Positions 35,001 through 46,564 of a DNA stretch of 64,000 nt are shown here, piece by piece (within the stretch, counting starts at the first letter, position 1; every line of letters starts with the position of its first letter). Source of the stretch: Mytilus edulis (Eukaryota > Mollusca > Bivalvia > Mytilida > Mytilidae); the NCBI RefSeq assembly GCF_963676685.1, contig NC_092350.1:9777307-9841306 (forward strand), read 5' to 3'. Both the position numbers and the translations under genes were made by a program. The notes below the pieces were generated by a model. It had not been told where the DNA came from and ran no database searches. It saw only the letters and a program-made list of their open reading frames with translations.

Positions 35001-38000
35001 ACTAGAGTAGAATTTAGGACAAATCTCTTTTATGTTGATCTTGTATAGCTGATAATTTTTTTCTGTTCACAGTTTCTATCTAGTTTTTTTTTACTAGATA
35101 CAAAACAAAAAGGGTAGACACATAGTTCTGTGAGGTCAATCACCCAAAAATTGGTTAAATTGTCATGTAAGAGCAAGAACTCCAATAAGCAGTCTACCTT
35201 ATGATTTCTGCAATGTTGATTTATTTGTAGAATTGTCCTGCTGATCATTTGTGGTTTTTTTTAAAGTGTCTATTTATTTATTATAGTTTTCAAGATGATA
35301 AGCAAAAGCAAAAAGGTTGCAAAAAGTTCCAATGATGAATCTTTCCAAAAAAATGGTTAAATTAGTCTGTTCCAGTCAGATTTTATCCATCTACATCTAT
35401 AGTGGTTTTCAAGATATTAACAGACAAAACTTGCATTTTACCCCTATTTTCTATTTTCAGCCTTGGACCTTGGTAGAGGTGTTGGTTGATGGACAGATAT
35501 AAAATCAACAGATCTAAACATCCTAAAGTCAAAGTTCAATCTTGTCAAATTTTATTAAAATCTGTTCAGTAGTTTCAGAGAAGAAGATCTTTGAACAAGA
35601 GGATCACATAAGCTGTTTACATGTACCTTGTGTTTCACCCAAAAATAAACTTATACAATACAGCAAGTTTTTTTGATGAGCAAGATTGTTTGGTGAAAAA
35701 GGGAAGTTGGGAGCTCTTGACATTCTGAGTATTTCCTCTAGCTTTTATGGTTTTCATGATATATTAATGCACTTTACCCATATGTTAAATTTTTAGTCAT
35801 GGCATTTTTGACTTACTGAAAAAACAACAAAAACATACGACATGCCCTCAGAATCATTCTACCTTGCTTTTGGTTTAAATTGGTTTAGAAGTTTCAAATG
35901 AGAAGATATCTGAAGAAATTTACAAGGGATAAGATGGATGATGAATGCTTAGTAATGACAAATGCTCTTGTTGCCTTTTAGGTCATGCTAGCTAAAAAGC
36001 ATTCAAAATATATATGAAATAATAAAAATCCATAACTTGAGTCTTTAATAAAGCTGACAGATTTTTAGTTATGTCAATTCTAAAATATCCAATATCTTAA
36101 CATCAAGATGGGGTTTCATTTATGCACTTCCATCATTCAGTCAGTGTCTATAAAAAACGTCAAAAATATGAGGACCATGGAATAAATTTGTAAAAACTAT
36201 GGAGTTATTTTAAAAATATATGCAAAGAACTAAATTTTCAAAGAACTTATTGGGTGAAAAAAGGGATTTTTTACCTTGAGGAGCCACATCAAGAATGGAT
36301 TTTCAGGATGTGCTAATCTACGTAAAAATTCATCTTACCTTGTATACTGAAAATTTAATCACATATGTGGTAATGTCAGACAGCTTAGAAACAAGACATC
36401 ATACATATCCAAGTTTCAGATATGAGTCAAGAAATTGAGAAAAGGCTACCATTACCTGAAATGAATTACACTTCTGTGCCATATTGCTGAAAGCAGCAGT
36501 CAGTCATGGGCTTTTTTTAAACCAAAAAGGGAACTAGTAGTGCTGTGTGTGCATTTTATATGAATGATTATTACCTGCATCATTATTTAGATTTTCCCAC
36601 AGATATTTGCTGGCTTCTATGATCTGACGTAAATCTCCTAAGCTGTTCCCCTCAAGAGCCTCAGCAGAAATATCGGCTCCCACTTCTTTGAGGTAGCCTC
36701 GCAGCTCAAGAACCTGAAAATAAAAGATAAATAAATCAAGATGTACTGTGAAAAAAAGTTTAAAGCTAAGAGTTAAAAAGAATACATAATAATAAAAGCC
36801 ACCATATTGCTTTTGTTATGATTAATTGTTTTCCTTCCACCCATTTTTTTTTCTTGTGAAGTATTGATATTTCAAAAGATTTTGCCTAAATATTTAGTAT
36901 ATGACATTGTAGAGTTACATGTATACACTTTTGAAACTGACCTTGTTTAACAGAACACTTTTATCTCCCCAAGCACTGTTTTCTTGTTATTACTTAGATC
37001 TCCTTCCCAACACCGTTAAAGAAAGCAACAAATTCATTTTTCCAAATTGCTAATTCTATACTCAGAATGATACATATTATTTTGACAAAATGCAACAAAG
37101 ACTTCATATGAGAGTCATGCCCATAATATGATAGTACTTTATTTGTCACCGATTTATCTCACCTCACCTCTGATTAATTGTGACAGTATGATTGGTTTAG
37201 GGCTGTCACGTGGTGACCCTATGGATCAATACAGGGTCAGTAGAATTGGTATGTATTTCACTATGCACTTTTATACACATCTTTCATAGCAGGGAAAGTC
37301 CTGTGTGCAATAATTCGTTGAATCCATCGTGTCCATAGAGGGCAAGTAAAATCTATAAATTCTGCCTATATGGGTCAACCCCTATGAATTTTACTAACCC
37401 TCTACGGATCAGTATTCAGACTCATCCCTATAGATTTTACTAGCCATCTAAGGATCTGTATAATTCGGCCTCAACCCCTAGTATAGATTTTACTAACAGT
37501 AACAGACTATGGATCTGTAGGTGGTCAGTAGCAAACCATATAACTTCAGTATAAGATGAGATAGATAAGATAAATTTTATTTTCCAAATTAGGTCCCCAG
37601 GGGGGCATATACACATAACATATATAATTGATACAACATACATTATTTTACATAACCATGATAACATTGTAAAATAAGCTATTGAAATAAAGTCATACAG
37701 GTATTATTTGTTAAATAAAAAAAGTATTCAAGAGTTGCTACTCAAGAGATGTGGCGAACTTTTTTTATTTACTTATATTTTTTTTAATTTTTTTTTTATC
37801 ACTTGATTTTATAATATTTGCTGGAAATGTATAAATGTATAAGTTTATTAAAGTGCTCTTGTGAAACTTATCCTGCAATGGCGGTTAGTTGTTCACCCAA
37901 GGACATTTTTTCTTTTTTTTGACTGTAGACTTAGATTTGTTTTTTTATTACTGTGCATTGTCAAGCTTGGCTACTCATAATAGTTTCTCAGTCACTGAAT

Positions 38001-41000
38001 GAACGATGTTGTTCCATACTAAAGCTGCTGACCCTGTTTGTTTACATTCAAAGTCCCATGGTGTCAAAATCATGTGACGCATTGAATCGTTCTACCCAAT
38101 AAAATTGCTCAATTGTCAATCAGGTGATTTTTTGCAGACTAAGGCAATTATATTATTTTTGTGTGTGATATTGCTTGGAAATAAGTTGCAATAAATTAGG
38201 GAATTATTCATTACATGCATTAGGAAACCTCATTATTAGCCATGAATTTCGACATCAATGGAATTTGATATGAATATTTTCAAATGTTCCTATGGTCAGA
38301 ATATTAACACTTTAAATTGAACCAAAAAAATTTGTTTATGAAAAATATATGTAAATAGTTTTTTGTTGACCTACTCTATATTCCTGAACAAAAATCTGGC
38401 ATAAACATCATCTTTTTTCCCAAAGTTTTTCTTTCATTTTAGATGGGGTTTTTTTTGCAGGATAATCTTGTAAGAAGTACATACTTTAAGGTGCTTGTCA
38501 TTTTGTAATTCTTAAAAATATGATTTGCTTGGCCTGTTTTGTCTGCCACTAAGAATGATAACGCTTAATGGAATGTACACTTAGCAATGGAGGCCGGAAG
38601 TGGGATTATCTTAAGTTCTGAAATGTTTTTTGGCATTTGGAAGTCAGGTTTGAAATGGCCATTAGAAAATTTGCATATTTGTACAATATTTTCAGGGCTT
38701 TCCAAAGTAGCCAGTAGACGGCGGCAATCCGCTGTTTACGGTGGCTTTAAGTGCCGGCTACTTCACTGACAACAATCTAAATTCAAAATGAAAAAAAAAA
38801 ATCTTTTTAAAAACTTTTCAGGCAGTTGAGAGACGTTTTGTCGCAAAGTCACGGTTACGATAAACAGCGTTTACCTTGGGCTAAATACAGTTCATGTGAA
38901 TTCCGGTCACTGATTGGTCGTCTATTTAAAGTTGGAATTAATCATTTCTTTTCAAGGATAACAAGGGGGTCATTTGTTTACAAATGTACGAGGTTATGCA
39001 AAATAAATCTACCAAGATTTCTAATAAATCAGATCATTATATAAATAAAACTCCTGTTAACAAAAGAAAATGAATTTTGAGCATAAGGTAAAGAACATAA
39101 AGAACTGACCATTAGGCCAAAAAAAATATATGTCTATTAACGGTTATCCCCGCTCGACCCTAATTTGAGCTCCAACCCTAAGCCATTTTACATAGAGTGA
39201 AAAATTAATAGAACTTGTGTCAAAAGCCAAGTGTAATAGATGTGCCTTGATATGCCTAAGTTAATTCCCCTTAATATGGACAGATCAATTATTTAGTATC
39301 TAAATGTTTATTTTAAGTTTAATTTGATTTAAATATCAATGAAGATACATATAATGTAAAAGTAAGGATTGTTAATTTTACTGTTCAGTCTATGAACTGA
39401 GCCCAAGAATTTGCATCAAAATGATGTTGAATAAAAAGTGAACTTATCTCCTACACTACTTAGAAAACACCATATTTTCAAATTAAACTGTCACATCAAT
39501 TATATTATGTTAGTTCACAGACACCACATGGTTTCTCTCTCAATCTATAGGTGACAATTGTTGCAAGAAGGGATACTAATGAAATACACAATACCATAAA
39601 AAGAAAAGTTTTTTTTTCATTATATATATGTGATTTTGATATTTTACAAAATTTAATTTTTTCAATAAATTGCAAGATTAAAATAATTTAAAAACCATAT
39701 ATAAAAATAATTAGTTTTCAAATAAATCTTGAAAGGCAGGAAACATCAAAGAATATTTCCAAATTCTACTTTTTTTTCAAATTTAGAAAAAAGGGGGAAG
39801 GGTCTACCCTAAATGTGCCTGTGCATTTTCCTAAAAATTTAAAAGTTTTACAATTTTGTGTAGAAAACATCCGTTAGTTAAGTAATATTATCTGTCGCCT
39901 TATCAGTATGAAATGACAGATTTATAGCACTACTTAACCATTTTATAATTGCGAGAAGATATGAAATTTTCACTTTCTTGTGCATGGATCTGGGACTGTG
40001 TTTTATTATTTAACTTTTGATGTTTCTGTAATATTTGAAGCATATATTCATTTATTCAACTTTTCTTCAGTACCTTCTTTGATAAAGTTAGCCTGTTTAA
40101 TGACAAGTTGAGAATATCATTTGATATTCAGTCGGAGTCGGCCTTGCACAGGCCTCCAAGTACTCGCCGGAATGTATCAGTTCACTCGAGTTAAGAGTAA
40201 GCCACCACTTAGGTGCAGTTCGCCAGAGTTAGTCACCCTATTTTGGTGCAAGTTTTACTACCTTAAATAACATAACGCGAAGCTAATTTACTTACTTTTA
40301 AGACTAACTCTGCGAACACTTTATTTTACATTTAAAATACTAATCTATTTTTGAACTCCATTTAAGAAAGTTTTCTGACTGTTGTTTATCCGACTTTGTT
40401 TAAATTCATGCAATTATTGTATATTTGTGAATAAAATATAGTTTCATTTGATTTATTGTCTGTTGTTCAGCAATAATCTGATATCAGGTATCCCGATGGT
40501 CGAATAGGGGCGAAGTACTGGCCACTACATGCCCGGGAGGTGTCGTCACCCACCCCCACCGTTACACCAAGTTAGGATTGCAAATAAATTTAATCAATTG
40601 CCTGATACATCCCAATGTTCACAATCGTGAATATGACAGCTGTTTGAAGGAAACTCGCAACTCGTGTAATGAAATAAAAACTTTGCTGCAATTTTTTTCC
40701 AACCAATAACCAAGGGAAATAATCCAATCATTAAAAATACGGGTGAACTCGGCCCATGGACAACTCGGACCACGGAAAGACGGACTGCACAACTCAAAAT
40801 CATGGCACAAAAAATCAAATGGACAAGACAATGGAAATACCGACCGACCTACCCTATTTATTTTGATGATGTAACCTTCAACAGATATATATTTTCTTTT
40901 GGCCTTGCACTTGCCAAAAATAAAAATGAATATTTGAAAGATGAAATTACATGAATTATGTGCCAGGAGATTGCCAGAATGCAGGATTTTTTGCGCTACC

Positions 41001-42074
41001 AGTGGGTTTGAGCAACCCCCTACACCCCCTGCTGTAACGCATGTGACAGCTCCCTATAATTTTAAATTAACCTACTACTTCAATTTCAAGGGAATGCCCT
41101 GTACTTAAGAATAACACTGAAATCATATCTTTAGAAAAAAAAAATTTATTGAGAAGAGTAGAAATAGGTATTCTGCTCCTATTTTGAACGCTGGTATTAG
41201 CGTACGTAGTGACGTCAATGCTGAGTTTTTCCATGTGATGCAGGCACAGATCCAGAGGGGGGGTTCCGGGGGTTGGAACCCCCCCTTTTTTTTGGACGAT
41301 CAATGCATTTGAATGGGGACATGTAATTGGAACCCCCACCCCCCTTTTGTACTGGGTTAGGAACCCCCCCCTTTTTAAAATGGCTGGATCCGCCCCTGTG
41401 ACGAGTACAATAACAAATTCCGAAAGAACCAAAAAGATCATCGATCATAGACTACAGTAGGATATATATGAAAACCTGACTTTTAATTAAGATCATTACT
41501 AACTTTACTTATTTATACATGTATATAAAATGGAAAATACAAAAATATAACCAAAAACAACACTAAACAAGAAATATTTTGATTATCTATGAGGGGGGAT
41601 AGGAGCTTTATCGGGACCCTGGCATAGGCTGTTTTTAAGCTCAGGATTTCAGGATTTATCCTTTTGTGATCTGGAAATTCTTTTCTCGTATTTCTGGATT
41701 TAAATTTATCTAAATTCGGGACCTCAGAATTTCATGTTTCAAAGCCCGGGATTTGGAGATCAGGACCCCTCTAAGTTTTGATATAAAAAAATTCTCCATA
41801 TCAATTTATTTTGGAAACATTAACCAGGCATGTGCCGGAGAATAAACATCAGTACATTGATGGTTTTTTGTAACGAAAGAAGAAGATAAAAGTAACGCAT
41901 GTTGTGGTTTTACCCGGCTGGTGTAAGAATGTGACCATGTATGAGATTAAGAGAAAGACTGGGATTAACTTAAGAAAATCATAATTCCAAATTCTTGACT
42001 GTTATTCGTGTGTAATAGATCTGGCGTTTTACCTGCTCATTGATGGGTAAGTCTATGAATACCGGTATGCTCAT
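25854..42074 (-). CDS. EIF3M: eIF3 subunit M (complete, ten exons)
   Basis: A PCI-domain subunit of eukaryotic translation initiation factor 3, acting on the 40S ribosome in the cytoplasm. Exons in transcription order: 42074-42033, 36713-36575, 32231-32090, 31581-31458, 31028-30934, 30754-30671, 30105-30006, 29268-29187, 28344-28201, 26059-25854. All junctions are GT-AG and phase-consistent, totalling 1158 bases (385 codons plus stop), close to the ~374 residues of the human protein. Diagnostic segments: [10 protein letters not shown] start, [73 protein letters not shown], and the PCI winged-helix end [20 protein letters not shown] with FGRQHWQ. Identification is by recall of the family. It is convergent with BDP1 and divergent from CARS1. 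Confidence 0.95.
26170..26361. mobile_element. MITE-like 'TACTGTGGATTCAT' element, third copy
   Basis: Same family as 18239-18450 (TACTGTAGATTCATTTATTTTCGTGG at left, CCACAAAAATTGGTATCCAACGAA at right), with a diverged right tip. It is in eIF3m intron 9. Confidence 0.7.
26519..27150. repeat. Four-copy ~161 bp tandem repeat in eIF3m intron 9
   Basis: Starts of 'tttttcaatctttcaagaaccataactcc' occur near 26519, 26681, 26841 and 27002. Each unit continues with 'aacttgacctccattttgtcatc' and 'tttggttgaacggttcatgagtaaatgca'. Confidence 0.85.
27371..27930. repeat. Three-copy 168 bp tandem repeat with GACGGACGG tail
   Basis: 'aagtgttcggtaaacaggaag' occurs at 27371, 27539 and 27707, an exact 168 bp period. 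It ends in a 'gactgacggacggacgg' run and 'taccccccctttttttaaagcgggggta', a short hairpin typical of the end of a dispersed mussel element. A long minus frame through it is a repeat artefact. Confidence 0.85.
28201..28344 (-). CDS. EIF3M: eIF3m exon 9 (PCI domain)
   Basis: [21 protein letters not shown] then [15 protein letters not shown]; the [10 protein letters not shown] helix is a hallmark of eIF3m. Confidence 0.95.
29187..29268 (-). CDS. EIF3M: eIF3m exon 8
   Basis: [20 protein letters not shown] then TDFVKSL, like the LLTIFVSAKL…FYQNNKDF segment of eIF3m. Confidence 0.93.
29651..29757. repeat. Five perfect 20 bp repeats (ACTGTGAATTTAGTGGGTAT)
   Basis: Units at 29651, 29671, 29691, 29711 and 29731 plus a partial one, the first starting ATTGTG. 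It follows a dispersed mussel repeat (29480-29650) that recurs at 46565-46690 and 49690-49760 ('aagtcaggaatatgacagttgtt'). Confidence 0.95.
30006..30105 (-). CDS. EIF3M: eIF3m exon 7
   Basis: [21 protein letters not shown] then [13 protein letters not shown], ending phase 0 at gtaagta. Confidence 0.95.
30671..30754 (-). CDS. EIF3M: eIF3m exon 6
   Basis: [21 protein letters not shown] then QAKNDAH; nearly identical to the human [14 protein letters not shown] segment. Confidence 0.95.
30934..31028 (-). CDS. EIF3M: eIF3m exon 5
   Basis: [20 protein letters not shown] then [11 protein letters not shown], phase 2 end. Confidence 0.93.
31458..31581 (-). CDS. EIF3M: eIF3m exon 4
   Basis: [21 protein letters not shown] then [20 protein letters not shown]; matches the LLSNLFHGMDKN…VYCSLIKVA segment. 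Confidence 0.94.
32090..32231 (-). CDS. EIF3M: eIF3m exon 3
   Basis: [21 protein letters not shown] then [13 protein letters not shown] and [10 protein letters not shown]. Its acceptor region is flanked upstream by decayed duplicates (see 32216-32410). Confidence 0.93.
32216..32410 (-). repeat. Decayed repeats spanning the eIF3m exon 3 acceptor
   Basis: The genuine junction (plus-strand 'tagtcatctccaaatctgtaaaataaaaggagataatactg') is followed by related copies near 32262, 32328 and 32384 ('agtcatctctaaatctataaaataaagggaga', 'ataaaagggagataatactgcttttagtcat'). Each contains exon start plus the acceptor-side intron sequence. The copy near 32262 keeps GAGATGACTATGAACAGTAT but not the AG. Confidence 0.75.
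33229..34555 (+). pseudogene. Intronless B-box / NHL-like (TRIM-type) gene, frameshifted
   Basis: Lies antisense in eIF3m intron 2. The first frame (33229 or the upstream ATG at 33193, to TGA at 33676) has two B-box-type zinc clusters: CQFC…CLDC…CNRCKEKVH…NH, and C…H…CLFCQTC…[15 protein letters not shown] second frame, shifted by one base, is open from about 33661 to TAA at 34553 and encodes an NHL-like beta-propeller ([61 protein letters not shown]). Together this is the architecture of the large bivalve B-box/NHL family (usual RING absent, coiled coil very short here). The break near 33661-33677 is a frameshift or a sequencing error. Likely E3-ligase-like or scaffold ancestry; function unknown. 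Confidence 0.8.
34560..36574. other. eIF3m intron 2, repeat-rich remainder
   Basis: 34675-34780 is a partial tandem duplication ('aaggtcaatcagagatcgatata…cactgagatat'). 34930-35520 and 35740-36470 resemble dispersed mussel sequence ('agtagtttcagagaagaagatctttg', 'gagcatgtgtcactcaac'). No further exon is supported. Confidence 0.5.
36575..36713 (-). CDS. EIF3M: eIF3m exon 2
   Basis: [20 protein letters not shown] then [19 protein letters not shown]; corresponds to the AAELRAYLKSKGAEIS…LAQIIEAC segment. Phase 0 in, phase 1 out. Confidence 0.94.
40130..40560 (+). mobile_element. Possible solo LTR or other retroelement remnant
   Basis: GC-richer than its surroundings at both ends ('cagtcggagtcggccttgcacaggcc', 'gtatcccgatggtcgaataggggcgaag') with an internal polyadenylation signal (GTGAATAAAATATAG near 40429). 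No flanking duplication or second copy is seen, so this is tentative. Confidence 0.25.
41247..41398. mobile_element. Short TIR element (CAGATCCAG…CTGGATCCGCCCCTG)
   Basis: 152 bp with G-run and C-run blocks around 'ggttccgggggttggaacccccc'. Its right end and interior match the element at 43138-43303. The left tip has lost part of the GGGGCGG. Confidence 0.65.
42033..42074 (-). CDS. EIF3M: eIF3m exon 1 (start codon)
   Basis: ATG at 42074-42072, [14 protein letters not shown], then gtaaaa. This 14-codon exon matches the MSVPAFIDISEEDQ start of the family and joins exon 2 in phase 0. Confidence 0.92.
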
Positions 42075-42283
42075 TTTTTCTGATGGCTTGTTGTCAAATC
42101 ACACTAACGTGTTAATTTCTTGTTTATCAGTGGCAACATAAAAATAGGTGATCAGGGAAATTTAGCCAAATAAATGAGTAACCGGTCATTTTGCAATCTT
42201 AACACAAGTTAGTTTTGGAATACATCTTATTATTACTGATATCTATTTATTCATTTATCTGTTTATCTTTATCTTTTTTATAC

Positions 42284-42327
42284 ATTGATTGATTGATTGT
42301 TTGATTGATTGATGTATAGATTGATTG

Positions 42328-42406
<79 letters not shown>

Positions 42407-42418
42407 TGTTGATTCGAT
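42284..42418. repeat. GATT tetranucleotide microsatellite
   Basis: About 30 GATT units with a few GTTT/GTAT interruptions. A long frame encoding SINQ repeats on the minus strand is produced by it and is not a gene. Confidence 0.97.
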
Positions 42419-42729
42419 TGACACGTGTAACAAGGCAGACAGAAGGAATTGCCTAATATTGTTGAGTGATTTAGAATATAAGTGTTCTCGCCCAATGAAA
42501 TTGTAGGATATTCATTCATTCATATCTTTAATTCCTCATAAATGAGATTCAATGAACATACAATTAATGAATATAAGCAAACGTTACAACATAATTACAC
42601 ACAAATTATTAGTATAAGAGCAAAGTATAAGGTAAATACACAAAAGATGATATATAAATAATCTATAAAAGCAATTAAAGTATAACTGCAGTGACACATC
42701 ATGTATTGACACATCGTGTATTGACACAT

Positions 42730-43410
42730 CTAATAACACTGTCTAAGAGATCGGCTATATTCTGCTACACACTGAATAACATGTGCATGACACAGCTTGA
42801 GAAATTGAACCGATTCATCTATGCTTGAAAAAATTGTCAGTGGTTTTCGACCGAGTAACATTTGAAACAGGATTTCGTCGTCATACATGTTTAATTCACA
42901 GTAAAGCTGCACTGGAAAATTGTCACTTAAAATGTCCCACCAGACTTCTCGCTGTGCATTAATACTTGGACAATTGCAACAAGCGTGTACATAAACATCT
43001 TTAAAATTCCTTGTACATATATCCCATATATTACTTGTTGTATTTGGTATTTCAGTTAGTAATTTAGTGATTAAAAAAGAATTTTTAATCTCATTAAAAG
43101 AATGTGAGTGTTTCCAAAATTCTGTAATTGTCACTGACAGGGGCGGATGCAGGAATTTTCGAAAGGGGGGTGCTAACCCAGGGCACCCAGGGCAAAGGGG
43201 GGTGCAAAACATATGTCCCGATACAAATGCATTGATCGGCAAAAATAAAGGGGGGGGGGTGCGCACCGCCGGAACCCCCCCCCCCCCCCTGGATCCGCCA
43301 CTGACTGATGTATAATAATTCCTGAAACGTTTGAAGCTGTCATCTTTTGACAGTTCAAAACAAAGAGTTTCTACAAATGATTTACAACTCAGTGACCAGA
43401 AGCACATTTA
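42730..43410 (-). pseudogene. LINE reverse-transcriptase C-terminal fragment, split by a MITE
   Basis: On the minus strand, two blocks (43407-43309 and 43137-42730) read FVETLCFELSKDDSFKRFRN and then FKDVYVHACCNCPSINAQRE, WWDILSDNFPVQL, MYDDEILFQMLLGRKP. The C-x2-C…R…LLG pattern is the C-terminal tail found after reverse transcriptase in many invertebrate non-LTR retrotransposons. No catalytic core is present; it is a 5'-truncated relic. Confidence 0.6.
43138..43303. mobile_element. 166 bp TIR element nested in the LINE relic, ACTGA target duplication
   Basis: Ends CAGGGGCGGATGCAG and the complement of CTGGATCCGCCACTG are inverted repeats; ACTGA flanks both sides (43133-43137 and 43304-43308). 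The interior has long G and C runs. Non-coding; inserted after the LINE. Confidence 0.8.
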
Positions 43411-44439
43411 TCAGATAGAAAGGCTGGATTTATCACAATTGTGGAAACTGACTATAAAACGACTATAACTAAATTGTGAAACAAGTAAATGAGTTGAAGT
43501 TCACTTGTCCAGTAAAATTTGTACTTATCATGAGAATATTTTGAAATAACTTCAAATTACAAAAAAAAAAAACAATATCAAAGCAAAGGAAAATAACACA
43601 AAGCTTTAGCTCTCTAAAACTCTGTTTACCGAACATGAGGTTGGGAAGAATCAGATGAGTAATTTCAAATATTACGATAAAACAAAATACTAGAATGTGC
43701 GGTCCATAGTACAGGAATGTCCCATTCGCGATTCTCAATTTCTATGTTCAGTGGACCGGCGTGAAATTGGGGTAAAAACTCTTATTTGGAATATTGAAAA
43801 AATTGAAAGATCATATCATAGGAAACATGTGCATTAAGTTTCAAGTTGATTTGACTTCAACTTCATCATAAACTACCTTGACTGGCCAAAAACTTTAACA
43901 CGAAGCTGAACAAACGGACGTACGGACGGACGAACGGATAAGGAAACAGACGCACAGACAGAAAAACATAATGACCCTTAGTGGGGCATAAAAAAATAGG
44001 ATTTTGATTTAAGTTTAGATGTTCAGAATATTTTATAAGAACATTTCGCTGACATAATGCAAAAAGTATTTGATTTTAAAAGTCGGACCAAAATATTGGC
44101 AGTGAAATAAAATTAGTTGCAACTCAAATGTATTTATTGATTTTAAACTGTAATAAAATAGGATGGTTCCTCGTTAAAAGATTTACATTCATACTCACAA
44201 TCAGGAAACATACAAAATTCCTACCTTTATTTGAACTGATGTGTGACCTAATATCTCAAACACAAATATTTCACAAATTTTATGAAAGTCCTTACATCAC
44301 TTAAATTAACAAATAAAAGAAATGCTGAAAAATGAAGGCATGCATCAATGTTTAACATTGTAAAGTGTTCCAAGCTCAAATGATCTCTTATTTTTTTGTA
44401 TTCAAGAATTTGTTTCATTGTCAGAGTAACTTTAATATA

Positions 44440-45290
44440 TACGAGTAGATGTGGTATGCATGCCTGTGAGACAACTCTCCACCCAAGTCACCTTTGTAAA
44501 GTAAACGATTTTAGGTCAAAGTACGGGAAAACCAACAGTTTACTCCTTATAACTAGACTAGAGGCTCCAAAAAGCCCTGTCGCGCACCTGAAATTTTTAT
44601 TTACAATTGATGCATTAATTTCTCCCTATGTCCTATTTTTAGCCATGTCTGTTATGTTGGTTGGCAGGCAGGATCATCGGACACATTTTTAAAACTAAAT
44701 ACCATAATGCTGATTGTGACCAAGTTTGGTTAAATTTGTCTCAGTAGTTTCAGGAGAAGACTTTTGTAAAAGCCATGATTACAAAATTAAGTTCGGAAAA
44801 TTGTTAAATTTAACTTTAATGGACAATAACTCCTGAAGGGGTCAATTGTCCATTTTGGTCATATGACTTCTTTGTAGGTCTTAATTTGCTGAACATTATT
44901 GCTGTTTACAGTTTATCTCTATCAATAATGATATTCGAGATAATAACCAAAAAATGCAAAATTTCCTTAAAACTACTAATTCAGGGACAGCAACCCAAAA
45001 ACAGATTGTCCGATGTGTGAAAATTTCAGGACAGATTGATCATAACCTGAGAAACATTTTTACCCTTGTCAGATTTGCTTTAAATGCTTTACGGTTTCAG
45101 AGATATAAGCAAAAAACTGCATTTTATCCCTATGTTCTAGCCATGGCGGCCATCTGGTTGGTTGGCCGGGTCACATGACACATTTTTTAAACTATATACT
45201 CCAATGAAGATTGTGGCCAATTTTAGTTAGCTATCGAATTGACCTCAGATGACCATATAAGCGATGTAAACATTAATATAGATATAAATA
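44440..45290. repeat. Dispersed mussel repeat blocks
   Basis: 44450-44540 resembles the 'gccaatgagacaac' repeat. 44550-45230 has two related blocks ('taaaactaaataccataatgctgattgtgaccaa' and 'taaactatatactccaatgaagattgtggccaa', each after a 'ggttggc…cacatttttaaa' segment). Frames across them differ from any protein I know. Confidence 0.6.
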
Positions 45291-45361
45291 TATTGAGCCA
45301 ACTCGTGCAATCGGATTTTTAGAGGTCCGTTTAATTTTATTTAAATAAAGATTAGAAATAT

Positions 45362-45575
45362 ATGTTTCTCATCGTTTTTACCTGTAAAAGAAAGAATTTT
45401 TGTGGATCGAATCAGTCATCAATTGATTAACCTTTGTTTCACTTTCATTGTTGACATTCTTTTCCTTTGAAGAACCAGTACACGTACAATGAATGCGTTG
45501 TCCACCTGTAGTTACGAGGTTAAATTGAGGTTCACATGAATACGGATTTAATGAAGTCGAATTCTTCACTTGCAA
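45362..45575 (-). CDS. Possible orphan exon, unrecognised
   Basis: ATG at 45575-45573, then 65 codons (PYSCEPQFNLVTTGGQRIHC, TCTGSSKEKNVNNESE), reaching TTTTACAG|gtaaaaacg near 45381. Composition is more protein-like than nearby frames and the donor is good, but no partner exon was found. Could be the start of an unmodelled minus-strand transcript or chance. Confidence 0.2.
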
Positions 45576-46564
45576 GTGAATAATTCATTATCAATTCATC
45601 ATCAATGTTATTTAGCTTATTTAGATTTTTATATTTCTCGTAGCTAGTGTCCCTTTAAACAAGTTACATCAAATTAATTTGCAATAAGATTTTTCCAAAA
45701 AATATTTAATTAAATATGTAATTTTTTTCTTGATAAGATTGTGTGGAAGTGTATTGTAGAGGGTAATAAAATCATAACTGTCAACAGAATTAAAAGGACC
45801 ATCAAAACACGTATTTTATCTTAAACCCCTAAAGAATTTTTAACACTCCAAGAATAATTAATACCATTATTTGCATAGCTTTATCATAAAGTTAAAAACA
45901 AGTTCTTAGATAGTAGCAAAGGGGGTAGTTAGAAGCACTGATAAATTAGTATATTGAACACTTACTAGATGCTGAGACGAAACGGAATTTAAATGGTTGT
46001 TTGTGCAATTTAGGTATCAAGTACATAGCAGGGACTTTCAAATGTTCGGAAGAGACTTTAAGCTAGGTAGTCGCAGTGATATGATTGTTAACAATTTGAC
46101 TATCTGTGGACCGTAAGGACCTAAATGTAGAAGAATTGATAATTTCGTTTTATAGAACTTCCGTGTAGTATATGCATCTCACCACCACTACATTATTGGC
46201 TGCTTATTTAGCTCATTTCCTAAAATCAGATGATGAATTGATTATTTGTATTGTGACAATGAGGATGTGCTATTCAGTGACTAAATAAAACTGTTTGAAA
46301 TGGTTTTGTGTGGCTTTGTAAATATTTTTTTTGATTTTATTGTTCAATTTCTTCCATTTTGTGAAAATTGTAACATATCATAAAATTTGCATAGGGAGGG
46401 AGTAGTACTAAATCCCGTATATCCAAAGAGTTTTTTTTTAAAGGGGACAGGTTGAATTAGTCGATTTCCAATCAAAGTAAGATTGAAAATGTATTTACAT
46501 GATGTATCAAGTTCACCTAACAAAATATATTACTAAAGGTTAACGTCAAAAAGTGCTTCTACAC

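Larger units (their letters stand above)
36714..42032. other. eIF3m intron 1 (5.3 kb): no exon recognised
   Basis: Contains degenerate 'ctatggatc…gattttactaac' repeats at 37200-37510, AT-rich sequence at 37730-37800 and 39290-39900, a repeat with 'ccggaagtgggattatcttaagttctgaaatg' at 38590-38770, a possible LTR remnant near 40130-40560 and a TIR element at 41247-41398. Short open frames are scattered and unsupported. Confidence 0.5.

Noticed and set aside
41067..41448. Two overlapping minus frames with GGG-rich peptides
   Set aside because: They read through the G/C-run TIR element; no protein character and no splice support.
42247..42519. Minus frame encoding SINQ repeats
   Set aside because: Produced wholly by the GATT microsatellite.
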